Source: BOKV01 sp041987205 (GTDB lineage Bacteria > Pseudomonadota > Alphaproteobacteria > Rhizobiales > Rhizobiaceae). Taken from it: a DNA stretch of 64,000 bases. Below are positions 17,678-27,037 of the stretch, one piece after another. Each line of letters begins with the position of its first letter. Within the stretch, counting starts at the first letter, position 1. The notes beneath the pieces are model-generated. The model saw nothing but the letters and a program-made list of their open reading frames with translations, did not search any database and was not told the DNA's origin. A program made the translations under genes and the position numbers. The stretch is taken from contig JBHIWX010000002.1 of the NCBI GenBank assembly GCA_041987205.1, positions 1 to 64,000 on the forward strand, given 5' to 3'.

Positions 17678-18415
17678 TTGCCGAACGCCCCATCGAGCAG
17701 CCGCGAGCGTGGTCGCAGACGTTTTGGCGATCTGGAAAAGCGGCTCGGCTACCGTTTCAGCGACTATGCCGATCTGGAGCGCGCCCTGACCCATGCCAGC
17801 GTGCGCAAGCGCGCCGATGACGACTTCCATTACGAGCGCCTTGAGTTTCTGGGCGACCGCGTGCTCGGCCTGACCATCGCCGACCTGCTGCACCGGGCCT
17901 TTCCCGAAGCTGCCGAGGGCGAGCTTTCACTGCGTCTCAACGCGCTGGTAAGGGGCAAGACACTCGCCGCCATCGCCGACGAATTGCGCCTGCACGAATT
18001 CATCCGCACCGGTGGCGACCTGAAGGAGATCACCGGCAAGCGCATGCAGTCCGTGCGCGCCGACGTGCTCGAAGCGCTGATCGCCTCGATCTATCTCGAT
18101 GGCGGGCTGGAGGCAGCCGCCGCCTTCATCGAGCGCTTCTGGATGTCACGGCTGAACGAGGAAAGCGCCGCACGGCGCGATTCCAAGACCGAATTGCAGG
18201 AATGGGCCCATGCCCAGCGTCTCGGCACGCCGAAATATCGCGAGACGAAACGCACCGGACCCGACCACGACCCCGTCTTCACCGTCGCGGTGAAGGTGAA
18301 CGGACTTCCCGAGGCGACCGGTGACGGCCGCTCCAAACGCGCCGCCGAACAGGCCGCCGCCGCCACCCTTCTGGTGCGCGAGGGCGTCTGGGAAGCCGAG
18401 GAACCATCGACATGA
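17678..18415 (+). CDS. rnc: Ribonuclease III
   Basis: 245 residues if started at TTG 17678, which has AGGGGCGGGA just upstream; there is no closer ATG or GTG. Endonuclease domain with the signature YERLEFLGDRVLG and second acidic cluster RADVLEALIASIYLDGG; C-terminal double-stranded-RNA-binding domain from about 165 (DSKTELQEWAHAQRL...KRAAEQAAAATLL). Processes rRNA precursors and duplex RNAs. Its stop overlaps the era start (ATGA), so the two are coupled. Confidence 0.95.
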   Translation: MPNAPSSSRERGRRRFGDLEKRLGYRFSDYADLERALTHASVRKRADDDFHYERLEFLGDRVLGLTIADLLHRAFPEAAEGELSLRLNALVRGKTLAAIADELRLHEFIRTGGDLKEITGKRMQSVRADVLEALIASIYLDGGLEAAAAFIERFWMSRLNEESAARRDSKTELQEWAHAQRLGTPKYRETKRTGPDHDPVFTVAVKVNGLPEATGDGRSKRAAEQAAAATLLVREGVWEAEEPST

Positions 18416-19329
18416 ACGAACAGGACAAGGAAGCCGTGACCCGCTGCGGCTTCGTCGCGCTGATCGGCGCGCCCAATGCCGGCAAATCGACCTTGATGAA
18501 CCGGCTGGTGGGCGCCAAGGTCTCCATCGTCACCCACAAGGTGCAGACCACGCGCTCGGTCATCCGCGGCATTGCCCAGAAGGATTCGACCCAGATCGTG
18601 TTCGTCGACACACCCGGCATTTTCGCACCAAAGCGCAAGCTCGACGAAGCAATGGTCACCACCGCCTGGGGCGGCGCCAAGGACGCCGATCTCGTGCTCT
18701 GCCTGATCGATGCCGCACGCGGGCTTGAGGAGGATGTCGAGGCCATGCTTGACCGTCTGGCCCAGTCGAAGCAGCCGTGCGCGCTGATCCTCAACAAGAT
18801 CGACCGCATCAAGCGTGATCAGTTGCTGGAACTCGTTGCAAGGGCCAATGCCCGCGCCTCGTTCGAGGAGACCTTCATGGTTTCCGCGCTGACCGGCGAC
18901 GGCTGCGACGACCTGATGAAATGGCTCGCCGGGCGCCTGCCGGAAGGGCCGTTCCTGTTTCCCGAGGACGAGATCTCAGATCTGCCGGTGCGCCAGCTCG
19001 CCGCCGAGATCACCCGCGAAAAGCTGATGCTACGCCTTCATGACGAAATTCCCTATGCCAGCCATGTCGAGACCGAGAGCCTGGAAGAGCAGAAGGACGG
19101 CTCGGTGAAGATCGGCCAAGTGATCTATGTCGAGCGCGACGGCCACAAGAAGATCGTCATCGGCAAGGGCGGCACCGTCATCAAGGCGATCTCCATGGCC
19201 GCGCGCGAGGAACTGGCCGAACTGCTCGAACGCCCGGTCCACCTCTTCCTTTTCGTCAAGGTGCGCGAACGCTGGAGCGACGATCCCGAACGCTATCGCA
19301 TGATGGGACTGGAACTGCCGAAGGGCTGA
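18412..19329 (+). CDS. era: GTPase Era
   Basis: 305 residues. GTPase domain: P-loop GAPNAGKST (19-27), DTPG, NKID. C-terminal KH domain with the IGKGGTVIKAIS motif that binds the 3' end of 16S rRNA. Assists 30S maturation. Last gene of the lepB-rnc-era run; recO, often next, is displaced by two genes here. The 78-base gap after it holds a small CCGGAC/GTCCGG hairpin without a T-run. Confidence 0.97.
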   Translation: MNEQDKEAVTRCGFVALIGAPNAGKSTLMNRLVGAKVSIVTHKVQTTRSVIRGIAQKDSTQIVFVDTPGIFAPKRKLDEAMVTTAWGGAKDADLVLCLIDAARGLEEDVEAMLDRLAQSKQPCALILNKIDRIKRDQLLELVARANARASFEETFMVSALTGDGCDDLMKWLAGRLPEGPFLFPEDEISDLPVRQLAAEITREKLMLRLHDEIPYASHVETESLEEQKDGSVKIGQVIYVERDGHKKIVIGKGGTVIKAISMAAREELAELLERPVHLFLFVKVRERWSDDPERYRMMGLELPKG

Positions 19330-19407
19330 ATTTCGAGTTTGTGAGATCCGGACGATCTGTCCGGGTGCAATCAATCGATCCGCTGGACGGATCAGGGGGC
19401 ATGGTCG

Positions 19408-19902
19408 ATGAAAATGCATGTAAGGGTGTTGGTTTCGGGAGCTGTGATTTGCGGGTTGCTTGGTTTCTGCAATGTCGCGACCGCTCAAACCCTTGAGCGT
19501 AAATTGCTGCAATTTACGGCTGGCACGAATGTAAAGGTCATCGAAGTCAGATCGGCCAATCTCATTATCTATTACGACAAGGATCAGAGTTGCTTCAGTG
19601 CGCAGGGGGGCAAGGTGGGCATTGCCGCCAAGATCGGTGGAAGCGTGAGCATGAAGCTGAAATGCCGGCAGGGAAATGGTCAGGTTTCGGCAAGTACGAC
19701 GGGTTCTGCCAGCTTTTCCGGCAACACCTTTTCGCTTCAGGGGGTAATGGCGGGGCGCGGTAACGACGGATCGGCGTTTCGCCAGTCAGTCGATGTCACC
19801 GTAAGGATAAACGGCTCGACATGCAGCGGTTCGCACGTGGTCACCACGAATGGCAGGCGGTTCGCCAACAAGATTACACGGTGCAGCGTCTCGAATATCT
19901 AG
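19408..19902 (+). CDS. Secreted protein of unknown function, lower GC than neighbours
   Basis: 164 residues with a clear signal peptide (MKMHVRVLVSGAVICGLLGF..., cleavage near ATA-Q). The mature part is Ser-, Gly- and Thr-rich beta-type sequence with four Cys (QSCFSAQ, KLKCRQG, STCSGSH, TRCSVSN), likely two disulfides in the periplasm. Sample stretches inside the gene count 53-55% GC against about 62% in flanking genes, and AT-ending codons are more frequent. This fits a later arrival between era and the AbrB-like gene. I do not recognise the family. Confidence 0.7.
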   Translation: MKMHVRVLVSGAVICGLLGFCNVATAQTLERKLLQFTAGTNVKVIEVRSANLIIYYDKDQSCFSAQGGKVGIAAKIGGSVSMKLKCRQGNGQVSASTTGSASFSGNTFSLQGVMAGRGNDGSAFRQSVDVTVRINGSTCSGSHVVTTNGRRFANKITRCSVSNI

Positions 19903-19929
19903 ATCGCGATTGTCAGCGGACGCGCGTAC

Positions 19930-21030
19930 TCATCTTTTCAGCTTTTTCGCCACCAGCCGCGATATCCATGGCCCGGCCATCATGATCAGGATGAGCCGCA
20001 CCGTCTGAAGCGCCATGACGAAGGGCAGGTCGACCGGCGTCGAGGCGGCGATGATCGCCACCGAATCCAGCCCGCCGGGGCTGGTCGCCAGATAGGCCGT
20101 CAGCGGGTCGATCTCGAAGGTTGCGATCAGCAGGAAGGCAAGCCCGCCGCAAAACGCGATCAGCACGGCCACCGAGGCGAGGATTGGCGGCAGCGCATGC
20201 GCGGCATGGCGCAGGATGCGCCGGGTGAAGCCAAGACCGACGCGCCAGCCGATGATCGCGAAGGAGACCGCCAGCAGCCAGGGCGGCAGTTCGATGGTCA
20301 GCCATCCCGCCGCATGCAGCGCCGATGTCGTGATGATCGGCAACAGCAGCACCCCGCTCGGAATGCGCAGGAGCGCGCCGGCGGCAGCGCTCGCGAACGC
20401 GACGATGAGCGTCATGAATAGGCTGGCCCAGTCGACCGGCGCGAGCCAGTCGATGGCCGCGCCTGCGCCCTGGGCGACTCCGAAGCCGTAGGCGGCCATG
20501 AGCGAGGCGGTCGAGGCGACCGCGACGACGCGGACATATTGCATGAAGCCGACGAGGCGCGCATCGGCACCGTTTTCCTCTGCGAGCAGCACCATCGCCG
20601 CGGCCGCACCCGCCGAGGTGCCCCAAAGCGCCGTCGTGCCGGGCAGTATCTGCGCGCGCGCCATCGCATAACCCATCAGGCTGGTCGCCGCGATGATGGT
20701 GGTGACAATGCCCAGAAAGAGCGGCCATCCGGTAAGGAAGGTCTCGAAGATGTCGGCGTTGATCGACCGAGCGATCAGGCATGCCGCGACCGCTTCGGCG
20801 GCGACGAAGGGCAGGTTCGGCATCGTCAGGCGCGCACCCTGAATGCCGAAGCCAATGCCTGCCGCCATCGCGCCGAGCAGCGGCGCGGCGGGCAGGCCGG
20901 CCAGTTCCATCAGGACGGTCAGTACGACTGAAGCCACCACCAGCAATGCCCAGCGCAGCGCGATCGGCAGCCGCGTTAGCGGCCCCGGCGGGGGCATATC
21001 CGGTTCCTGTGTCGGCTGATCGGGGCTCAT
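19930..21030 (-). CDS. AbrB-family (COG3180) membrane protein
   Basis: 366 residues from ATG 21030. About ten to twelve hydrophobic segments arranged as two similar halves (PAAPLLGAMAAGIGF near 50; GALLRIPSGVLLLPII near 230), the duplicated AbrB membrane domain; YLATSPGGLDSVAIIA near the end is the family signature. Members were once linked to ammonia-monooxygenase regulation by name only; the real substrate is unknown, and transport or permease activity is inferred. Convergent with the secreted-protein gene (27 bases). Confidence 0.8.
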   Translation of the reverse strand: MSPDQPTQEPDMPPPGPLTRLPIALRWALLVVASVVLTVLMELAGLPAAPLLGAMAAGIGFGIQGARLTMPNLPFVAAEAVAACLIARSINADIFETFLTGWPLFLGIVTTIIAATSLMGYAMARAQILPGTTALWGTSAGAAAAMVLLAEENGADARLVGFMQYVRVVAVASTASLMAAYGFGVAQGAGAAIDWLAPVDWASLFMTLIVAFASAAAGALLRIPSGVLLLPIITTSALHAAGWLTIELPPWLLAVSFAIIGWRVGLGFTRRILRHAAHALPPILASVAVLIAFCGGLAFLLIATFEIDPLTAYLATSPGGLDSVAIIAASTPVDLPFVMALQTVRLILIMMAGPWISRLVAKKLKR

Positions 21031-21213
21031 GCTGGGGACGTCACGGCAAACATGTCCGTCTGGTAGCGGATTAGGTCGGCGAAGGATACGCACAGTTTGC
21101 GATTGCTGCCTTGCGCGGGCGTGGTCATCCTACAGATGCGTACGACATGTCCGCGCGCGCAAATATCGGCGGGCGGCATCTGGAATCCGACCGCCCTGAT
21201 GTAGAACGATTGC

Positions 21214-21960
21214 ATGGAATGGAACGATGAAGGCGTGATTCTCGGTCTGCGCCGCCATGGCGAGGGCAGCGTGATCGTCGAGGCGATGACGCGTGGCCAC
21301 GGTCGCCATCTGGGGCTGGTGCGCGGCGGCCGCTCGACGCAGATGCGCTCGGTGCTGCAGGCCGGCAATTCGGTGCGGCTGACCTGGCGCGCGCGCCTGG
21401 AGGAGCATCTCGGCAATTACGCGGTCGAGGCCGATGCGCTGCGTGCCGCCATGCTGATGCAGACGGGCCTCGGCCTTTACGGCCTGCAGACCATGGCGGC
21501 CCATCTGCGCCTGCTGCCCGAACGCGACCCGCATGTCTCGCTTTATGAGGCCGCCCTGGTCATCCTCGACCATCTCGACGAGCCACAAAAGGCGGCGCGG
21601 CTGATGATCCGCTTCGAAATGGCGCTGCTCGACGAGCTGGGATTCGGCCTCGACCTGTCGATGTGCGCGGCGACGGGCGCACGCGCCGATCTCGCCTTCG
21701 TCTCGCCCAAGACGGGCAGGGCGGTCTCCACGGCAGGGGCAGGGGACTGGGCCGACCGTCTGCTGCCGCTGCCGGCCTTCCTGTCGCCCGCGCCGGCCCC
21801 TGTTCCAGTGACGTCCGAAGGGGCTCCGGCCGACCAGGTCGCGCAGGGCTTCAGGCTGACCGGCTATTTCCTGGCACGCCATGTCTGGGAACCGCGCGCC
21901 ATCCGCCCGCCCGACGAGCGCGAAGGCTTTGTGCGCGCCGTCATGAACGCCGTCGACTGA
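21214..21960 (+). CDS. recO: DNA repair protein RecO
   Basis: 248 residues, usual length. N-terminal OB fold begins MEWNDEGVILGLRRHGEGSVIVEAMT and continues HLGLVRGGRST; a helical C-terminal domain follows (ALLDELGFGLDLSMCAATG). Loads RecA onto SSB-coated single strands with RecR. The usual CxxC zinc motif is reduced to a single Cys (MCAATG), as in many alphaproteobacterial RecO proteins. Confidence 0.93.
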   Translation: MEWNDEGVILGLRRHGEGSVIVEAMTRGHGRHLGLVRGGRSTQMRSVLQAGNSVRLTWRARLEEHLGNYAVEADALRAAMLMQTGLGLYGLQTMAAHLRLLPERDPHVSLYEAALVILDHLDEPQKAARLMIRFEMALLDELGFGLDLSMCAATGARADLAFVSPKTGRAVSTAGAGDWADRLLPLPAFLSPAPAPVPVTSEGAPADQVAQGFRLTGYFLARHVWEPRAIRPPDEREGFVRAVMNAVD

Positions 21961-22064
21961 AACGCGGGCGCATTACGATCCCGGACAGTCCGAAACACTG
22001 TTCAGCTATTGAACAATTCTGCATTTTGGATAGGGTCGGCCCGTCCCGCACACAGGAGCGCCGC

Positions 22065-22574
22065 ATGGACCTGAACAAGCGCATCATCGCCGAAGACGCC
22101 GAAGTCGGCTGCATACCGCCGCAACGTGCGCTGGAGCGTTCTGGCATCGAGCTCATGCGCGACATGCTCGCCGGAAAGATTCCGCCCCCGCCGATCTCGC
22201 GGCTGATGAATTTCGTGCTGACCGACGCGGCGGAAGGCATGGCGGAATTCCGCGGCATTCCGCTTCGCGATCACTACAATCCGTTCTCGACGGTGCATGG
22301 CGGCTGGGCCGGGACGATCATGGATTCCGCGCTCGGCTGCGCCGTCTCGACGATGATGAAGGCCGGCATGGGCTCCACGACGATCGAGTTCAAAATCAAC
22401 CTGGTGCGCCCGATCAGCGCCGACACCGGCGAGGTGGTATGCGTGGGCAAGGTCACGCATTTCGGCCGCACCACCGCCGTCTCCGAGGCCTCGCTGAAGA
22501 CGGTGGACGGCAAGCTGCTGGCCCTCGGCACCGAGACCTGCGCGATCTTCCCGCTCGAAAAACCCGGGCGCTGA
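22065..22574 (+). CDS. PaaI-like hotdog-fold thioesterase
   Basis: 169 residues from ATG 22065 with CAGGAG upstream. HGGWAGTIMDSALGCAVSTMM is the PaaI/4HBT active-site helix with the catalytic Asp; TIEFKINLVRPISADTGEVVCVGKVTHFGRTTAVSEASL is the beta core. Hydrolyses an acyl-CoA of unknown identity in the cytoplasm. GTTCA-N5-TGAAC lies at 22000-22014 upstream, of unknown meaning. Ends three bases from the stop of the convergent MFS gene. Confidence 0.87.
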   Translation: MDLNKRIIAEDAEVGCIPPQRALERSGIELMRDMLAGKIPPPPISRLMNFVLTDAAEGMAEFRGIPLRDHYNPFSTVHGGWAGTIMDSALGCAVSTMMKAGMGSTTIEFKINLVRPISADTGEVVCVGKVTHFGRTTAVSEASLKTVDGKLLALGTETCAIFPLEKPGR

Positions 22575-22577
22575 GCC

Positions 22578-23807
22578 TTACTCGGCGGCCGCCATCGCGG
22601 CGCCCCGCACCACTTCCCGCTCCTGGATCGGCCAGTGCACGATCGCGGCGAACAGGCTGAGCGCGACGCCCATCCACCACACCGGCGCGAAGCTGCCATA
22701 GATGTCGTAGAGATAGCCGCCGAGCCAGACGCCGAGGAACGAGCCGATCTGGTGCGAGAAGAAAACGATGCCGCCCAGCATGCCGAGATAGCGCGTGCCG
22801 AACATGATGGCGACCAGCGAATTGGTTGGCGGCACGGTCGAGAGCCAGAGCAGGCCCATCACGCAGGCAAAGACGATCACGCTGACCGGCGTCTGCGGCA
22901 GCAACAGGAATGCGGCGATGGCGATGGCGCGCCCCAGATAGATCACCACGAGCAGATGCGGCTTGGAGCGGCGCTGGCCGAGCATGCCGGAAGCCAGCGA
23001 GCCGACGATGTTGAACATGCCGATCAGCATCAGCGCCGTGCCGGCCCATTTTGCCGCGATGCCGATGTCGTTCAGATAGGCCGGAAAATGCGCGGTGATG
23101 AAGGCGACCTGGAAGCCGCAGACGAAGAACCCCGAGACGAGCAGCAGATAGCTCTTGTGGCCGAAGGCCTCGCGCAGCGCCTCGCCGACACTCTGTTTGA
23201 ACGCGTCCTGTGAGGTGAGCGAGGTCGACGCATCGCCCCGCAGCGGAATACCGAGCAGCGGCACCACGAGCATGAAGACGGCAAGCCAGACCAGGGTGTC
23301 CTGCCAGCCAAGCGCCGCGATCATCGCCACCGAAATGGGCGAGAACACCATCATGCCGGCCGAGCCCGCCGCCGTGCCGATGCCAAAGACGAAGGAGCGC
23401 TTGTCGGCCGGCACGTTGCGCGCGAACGCCGCCATGACGATGGAAAACGAGCCCGACGCGATGCCGACGCCGACGAGCACGCCGGCGGAGAGATAGAGCA
23501 GGCCGGGCGTATCGGCGATCGACATGAGATAGAGGCCGACCGCGTAGGAGACGCCGGAAAAGAGGAGAACCCGCCAGGTTCCCCAGCGGTCGGAGATCAG
23601 GCCGAACAGCGGCTGCCCCAGCCCCCACAGTAGGTTCTGGATGGCGATGGCGAGCGCGAAGGTCGAACGGTCCCAGCCATTGGCCTCCAGCATGGGCAAC
23701 TGGAAGAATCCCATCGCCGAACGCGGACCGAACGTCATGAGCGCGATCAGCGAGCCGCAGACGACGATGGCGAGCGGCAGTCCTGGATGAGTTCCGGTTC
23801 TGGTCAT
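22578..23807 (-). CDS. Major facilitator superfamily transporter
   Basis: 409 residues from ATG 23807; AGGA precedes it. Twelve hydrophobic segments in two halves. The loop-2/3 motif is GLISDRWGTWRVLL (MFS motif A), and the second half holds GMLGQRRSKPHLLV. Overall closest in look to the oxalate/formate antiporter-like and YbfB/monocarboxylate MFS groups. Substrate not predictable. Divergent from the FAD oxidoreductase operon across 240 bases. Confidence 0.88.
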   Translation of the reverse strand: MTRTGTHPGLPLAIVVCGSLIALMTFGPRSAMGFFQLPMLEANGWDRSTFALAIAIQNLLWGLGQPLFGLISDRWGTWRVLLFSGVSYAVGLYLMSIADTPGLLYLSAGVLVGVGIASGSFSIVMAAFARNVPADKRSFVFGIGTAAGSAGMMVFSPISVAMIAALGWQDTLVWLAVFMLVVPLLGIPLRGDASTSLTSQDAFKQSVGEALREAFGHKSYLLLVSGFFVCGFQVAFITAHFPAYLNDIGIAAKWAGTALMLIGMFNIVGSLASGMLGQRRSKPHLLVVIYLGRAIAIAAFLLLPQTPVSVIVFACVMGLLWLSTVPPTNSLVAIMFGTRYLGMLGGIVFFSHQIGSFLGVWLGGYLYDIYGSFAPVWWMGVALSLFAAIVHWPIQEREVVRGAAMAAAE

Positions 23808-24047
23808 GACGGGAGGTCCTGTTGCAGAGGCGGCGGAGTGTACCCGCCATGCGTATGCAGGCAAGCGCAGGCTGCCGCAATAAATCTGACCTTGCGATGA
23901 AGGAAATTGATTGGTGCCTCCCAATGGCGTGGATCACTTGGCCTGGCGCCGATCGCCATTGCACGAAGGTTCACGCCGGTCTAACGAATGAACGTCATGG
24001 TTGAAGCCCGGTGCATTCCGGGCAGTTTCGCGGCGATCGGAGGATTC

Positions 24048-25541
24048 ATGGGCAAATGGACGCGCAGGGCGTTGCTGGCGGGCGGTGGCGCGGCCATCGG
24101 TGCCGGGGTCACGGCCGGCCTGCTTCGCGAGGACATTCCGCCCGGTACGAGGTTGCCCGTCACCCCCGCTGCGGGCGACGGCGCGATCCTCGACGATGCC
24201 AGCCTGATCAATCCGACACGGGTGGCGCGTCACCTGGTCATGCGCGAGCAGCCCGACGAGGTGCTGATTCGCGCCCTGAGATCGGAACTGTCGGACGCCA
24301 GAAGCGAAGGCAGGCCTTTCGTGGTTTCCGCGGCGCGCCATTCCATGGGTGGCCAGTCGCTCGCGCCTGATGCCACCGCGGTCACGATGGAGCAGGAATG
24401 GCTCGAGCCGGACACCGGAGCCATGACCTACCGCGTCGCGGCGGGCATGCGCTGGGGCGCGATCATTCGCGCGCTCGACGCCATCGGTTTTTCGCCCAAG
24501 GTCATGCAGTCGAACAATGATTTCGGCGTCGCCAGCACATTCTGCGTCAACGCGCATGGCTGGCCCGTGACCCACGGACCGGCGGGAAGCACGGTGCGCT
24601 CGATCCGCCTGATGCTGCCCGACGGCGAGGTGGTGACCTGTTCGCGCGAGCAAAACGCCGACCTGTTCGCGCTCTCCATGGGCGGATACGGGCTGACCGG
24701 CGCGATCGTCGACATGGTTGTCGAGATGGTGCCCAACCGTCGCCTCCTGCCGAAATTCGAGGCCATGCCCGCCGAGGAATTCGGTCAGCGCTTCGTCGAG
24801 CGGCTCTCCTCCGATCCCGCGATCGAGATGGCCTATGGCCGCCTCGACGTCACCATCCGCTCCTTCTTCGACGAGGCCCTGCTGATCACCTACACGCCGG
24901 ACGACGACCAGTCGGACCTGCCGCCGGCCTCCGGATCGGGCGCGCTGAGCCATGTTGCGCGGCAGATATTCCGTCGCCAGCTTGCGTCCGACAGGATGAA
25001 ATCCTTCCGCTGGTGGAGCGAGACGGCGGTCGGCCCCTCGATCGCCGACGGTGCCGTGACACGCAACAGCCTGATCAATGAGCCGGTCGTTACGCTGGAC
25101 GACCGCGACCCCGGCCGCACCGACATTCTCCATGAGTATTTCGTGCCGCCGGAGCGGTTCGCGGAGTTCGTCGTGGCCTGTCGCGATGTCATACCGTCCT
25201 CCTATCAGGAACTGCTCAACATCACGCTGCGTTATGTCGACACCGACGCCGAAAGCGTGCTGGCCTATGCTCCCGGTCCACGCATCGCGGCGGTCATGTT
25301 GTTTTCGCAGGAGATGAGCGTTCGCGGCGAGGCCGACATGGAACGCATGACACAGGCGCTGATCGAGCGGGTGCTCGCGATCGGCGGCACCTATTATCTG
25401 CCCTACCGCCTGCACGCGACGGATGCGCAGTTCCGCAGCGCCTATCCGAGGGCCGGCGAATTCGTCGGCAGGAAACGCGAAATCGATCCCGATCTGGTCT
25501 TCGTCAACCGGATGTGGGGCCGCTACATGGCGAACATCTGA
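24048..25541 (+). CDS. Tat-exported FAD-binding oxidoreductase (PCMH domain)
   Basis: 497 residues from ATG 24048, with CGGAGGA immediately upstream; an earlier in-frame ATG at 23988 is less likely. The N-terminus MGKWTRRALLAGGGAAIGAG has a twin Arg before a hydrophobic stretch, a Tat signal or anchor. A PCMH-type FAD domain follows (about 60-260): FVVSAARHSMGGQSLAPDA, YRVAAGMRWGAIIRALDAIGF, STFCVNAHGWPVTHGPAGSTVRSIRLMLPDGEVVTCSR. A substrate domain ends at FVNRMWGRYM. The His in ARHSMGG sits where relatives attach FAD covalently. Related to aldonolactone oxidases and decaprenyl-phosphoryl-ribose oxidase-like enzymes; substrate unknown. First gene of a coupled operon. Confidence 0.85.
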   Translation: MGKWTRRALLAGGGAAIGAGVTAGLLREDIPPGTRLPVTPAAGDGAILDDASLINPTRVARHLVMREQPDEVLIRALRSELSDARSEGRPFVVSAARHSMGGQSLAPDATAVTMEQEWLEPDTGAMTYRVAAGMRWGAIIRALDAIGFSPKVMQSNNDFGVASTFCVNAHGWPVTHGPAGSTVRSIRLMLPDGEVVTCSREQNADLFALSMGGYGLTGAIVDMVVEMVPNRRLLPKFEAMPAEEFGQRFVERLSSDPAIEMAYGRLDVTIRSFFDEALLITYTPDDDQSDLPPASGSGALSHVARQIFRRQLASDRMKSFRWWSETAVGPSIADGAVTRNSLINEPVVTLDDRDPGRTDILHEYFVPPERFAEFVVACRDVIPSSYQELLNITLRYVDTDAESVLAYAPGPRIAAVMLFSQEMSVRGEADMERMTQALIERVLAIGGTYYLPYRLHATDAQFRSAYPRAGEFVGRKREIDPDLVFVNRMWGRYMANI

Positions 25542-25550
25542 GGATTGAAC

Positions 25551-25955
25551 ATGTCGAAGCTTCGCTGGATTGCCGCCGGATACGCCGTGGCGCTGCTCGT
25601 CGCCGCCGCGCTCAACTACATTCCCGGCCTCACCGACGCGCAGGGCAGGGCGTTCGGCATCTTCGCCCTCGATATCTTCGATGACCTGCTGCACCTGGTC
25701 TCGGCCGCCTGGGCCGGCATCGCCGCGTTCTTGTCGACGCGCGCATCCCGCGCCTTCCTGCTCTATTTCGGTATCCTGTATTTCGGCGACGGCGTGCTGG
25801 GGCTGATCACCGGCTCGGGCTATCTCGATCTCGGTATCATCAATTACGGCATCCAGGACTTTCCGCTCGGCTTCAAGGTACTGGCCAACCTGCCGCATCT
25901 GGCGCTTGGCGGCTTCGCCGTCTTCTCAGCCTGGTTCTTCCGGCGCGAGGTATGA
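25551..25955 (+). CDS. Small four-helix membrane protein (DUF4383-like)
   Basis: 134 residues from ATG 25551, nine bases after the oxidoreductase stop. Four hydrophobic helices; conserved-looking LDIFDDLLHLVSAAWAGIAAF carries acidic and His residues inside the membrane region, which may bind a cofactor or quinone (inference). Resembles DUF4383-type membrane proteins. Probably the membrane partner of the exported FAD enzyme; its stop overlaps the next start. Confidence 0.7.
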   Translation: MSKLRWIAAGYAVALLVAAALNYIPGLTDAQGRAFGIFALDIFDDLLHLVSAAWAGIAAFLSTRASRAFLLYFGILYFGDGVLGLITGSGYLDLGIINYGIQDFPLGFKVLANLPHLALGGFAVFSAWFFRREV

Positions 25956-27037
25956 CGGTGGCTCGCCTCCTGCGCATCATTAAATGGCTGGCGATCGCAC
26001 TGGTCCTGCTGATCGTCGTCCTGCTTGCGCCGGTCGCCTATGTCGAGACGGCATGCCGGGACGAGCCTTCATCAAACTCCTACCAATCGGTTCTCGCCGA
26101 TCCGTCTTTCCTGCGCCAGGAGGCCAATACCTACCTGACCTATCCCGAATGGCACATCGTCTATGCCTATGAGGGGCTGGCGAACGTGCTGAAGACGAGC
26201 GATGAGCATGCGTTCGGCTACACGAGCAGCGTCGTCGGGTTCTGGTCGTCCTTCTGCAGTCTGAACCGCATCGCCGGGCGCCGTGGCGGTGCCGACTGGC
26301 CGACCCGTCTGACGATCCACACCATCGGGGTGAGTTTCACGCTGGAGATGGCCGCCAAGGCCGCCTATGAGGAAACGATCGGCCGGCTGTTCGCATTTGT
26401 GCGCGGGCCGCAGAAGACCGTGCAGGACCGGTATGCGGCGCAGATGGCGGACGACTATGCCGGCTTCCTGCAGCACACCCCCTGGTACAAATACGATTTC
26501 GACACGGCCACCGGCCAGCTCTGGGCGCTGCCGGTGCGCGAGACAGCACGCGGCTGGGAGCGGCGTCTGGCGCTGGGCGGCGAGTGGAAGGCCAAGGCCG
26601 CCTACGCAAGGGTTATCGCTGGCGCGGTCTCCGCCACGACCGGATCGGCGCAATTGCGCCTGCGGTCCGTCGTGACGGGGGTGGACGCTGCTGAACTCGC
26701 CGGGATCGAGGATGTCGAGATCATCCAGCAGGCCGGAGCGCGGACCGTCATCGAGACGCCGCGCTATCGCGCCTTCACGGTGATCGCCCGAGAGATCGCC
26801 GGCATGGGCGGCGACTTCGTCGAGATCGCCGGCAATGACGACATCATGGTCTCGCTGATCGCGTCCGGCGATGCGCAGGACCGGCCGGAATCGGATGTGA
26901 CGGTAATCGCCGACCTACCGCGATACGGGTTCGAGGATCGCCGGCTTCTCGTCGATGTCCCGGTCGCCAAACTGGCCGAATTCCTGAGGAGCCTCGGGAA
27001 CGACACAACACGCCTTGAGCACATCTATGACTATTAG
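25952..27037 (+). CDS. Membrane-anchored protein of unknown function
   Basis: 361 residues. An ATGA overlap couples it to the previous gene. One N-terminal membrane helix (about 8-30) precedes a large periplasmic part: ANTYLTYPEWHIVYAYEGLANVL, HAFGYTSSVVGFWSSFCSLNR, IGVSFTLEMAAKAAYEETIGRL, then a mixed alpha/beta C-terminal half (about 210-361). Two Cys (ACRDEP, FCSLNR) could pair. I recall similar uncharacterised proteobacterial proteins with a TYPEWxIVYAYE motif, but no function is established. Its place suggests a partner or electron acceptor for the FAD enzyme. Confidence 0.7.
   Translation: MTVARLLRIIKWLAIALVLLIVVLLAPVAYVETACRDEPSSNSYQSVLADPSFLRQEANTYLTYPEWHIVYAYEGLANVLKTSDEHAFGYTSSVVGFWSSFCSLNRIAGRRGGADWPTRLTIHTIGVSFTLEMAAKAAYEETIGRLFAFVRGPQKTVQDRYAAQMADDYAGFLQHTPWYKYDFDTATGQLWALPVRETARGWERRLALGGEWKAKAAYARVIAGAVSATTGSAQLRLRSVVTGVDAAELAGIEDVEIIQQAGARTVIETPRYRAFTVIAREIAGMGGDFVEIAGNDDIMVSLIASGDAQDRPESDVTVIADLPRYGFEDRRLLVDVPVAKLAEFLRSLGNDTTRLEHIYDY

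Noticed and set aside
22000..22014. LexA box
   Set aside because: GTTC-N7-GAAC is inverted, whereas the alphaproteobacterial LexA box is the direct repeat GTTC-N7-GTTC.
23934..25898. 654-codon minus-strand open frame
   Set aside because: Antisense shadow of the FAD oxidoreductase, rich in Asp, Arg and His in the pattern produced by reversed high-GC codons.
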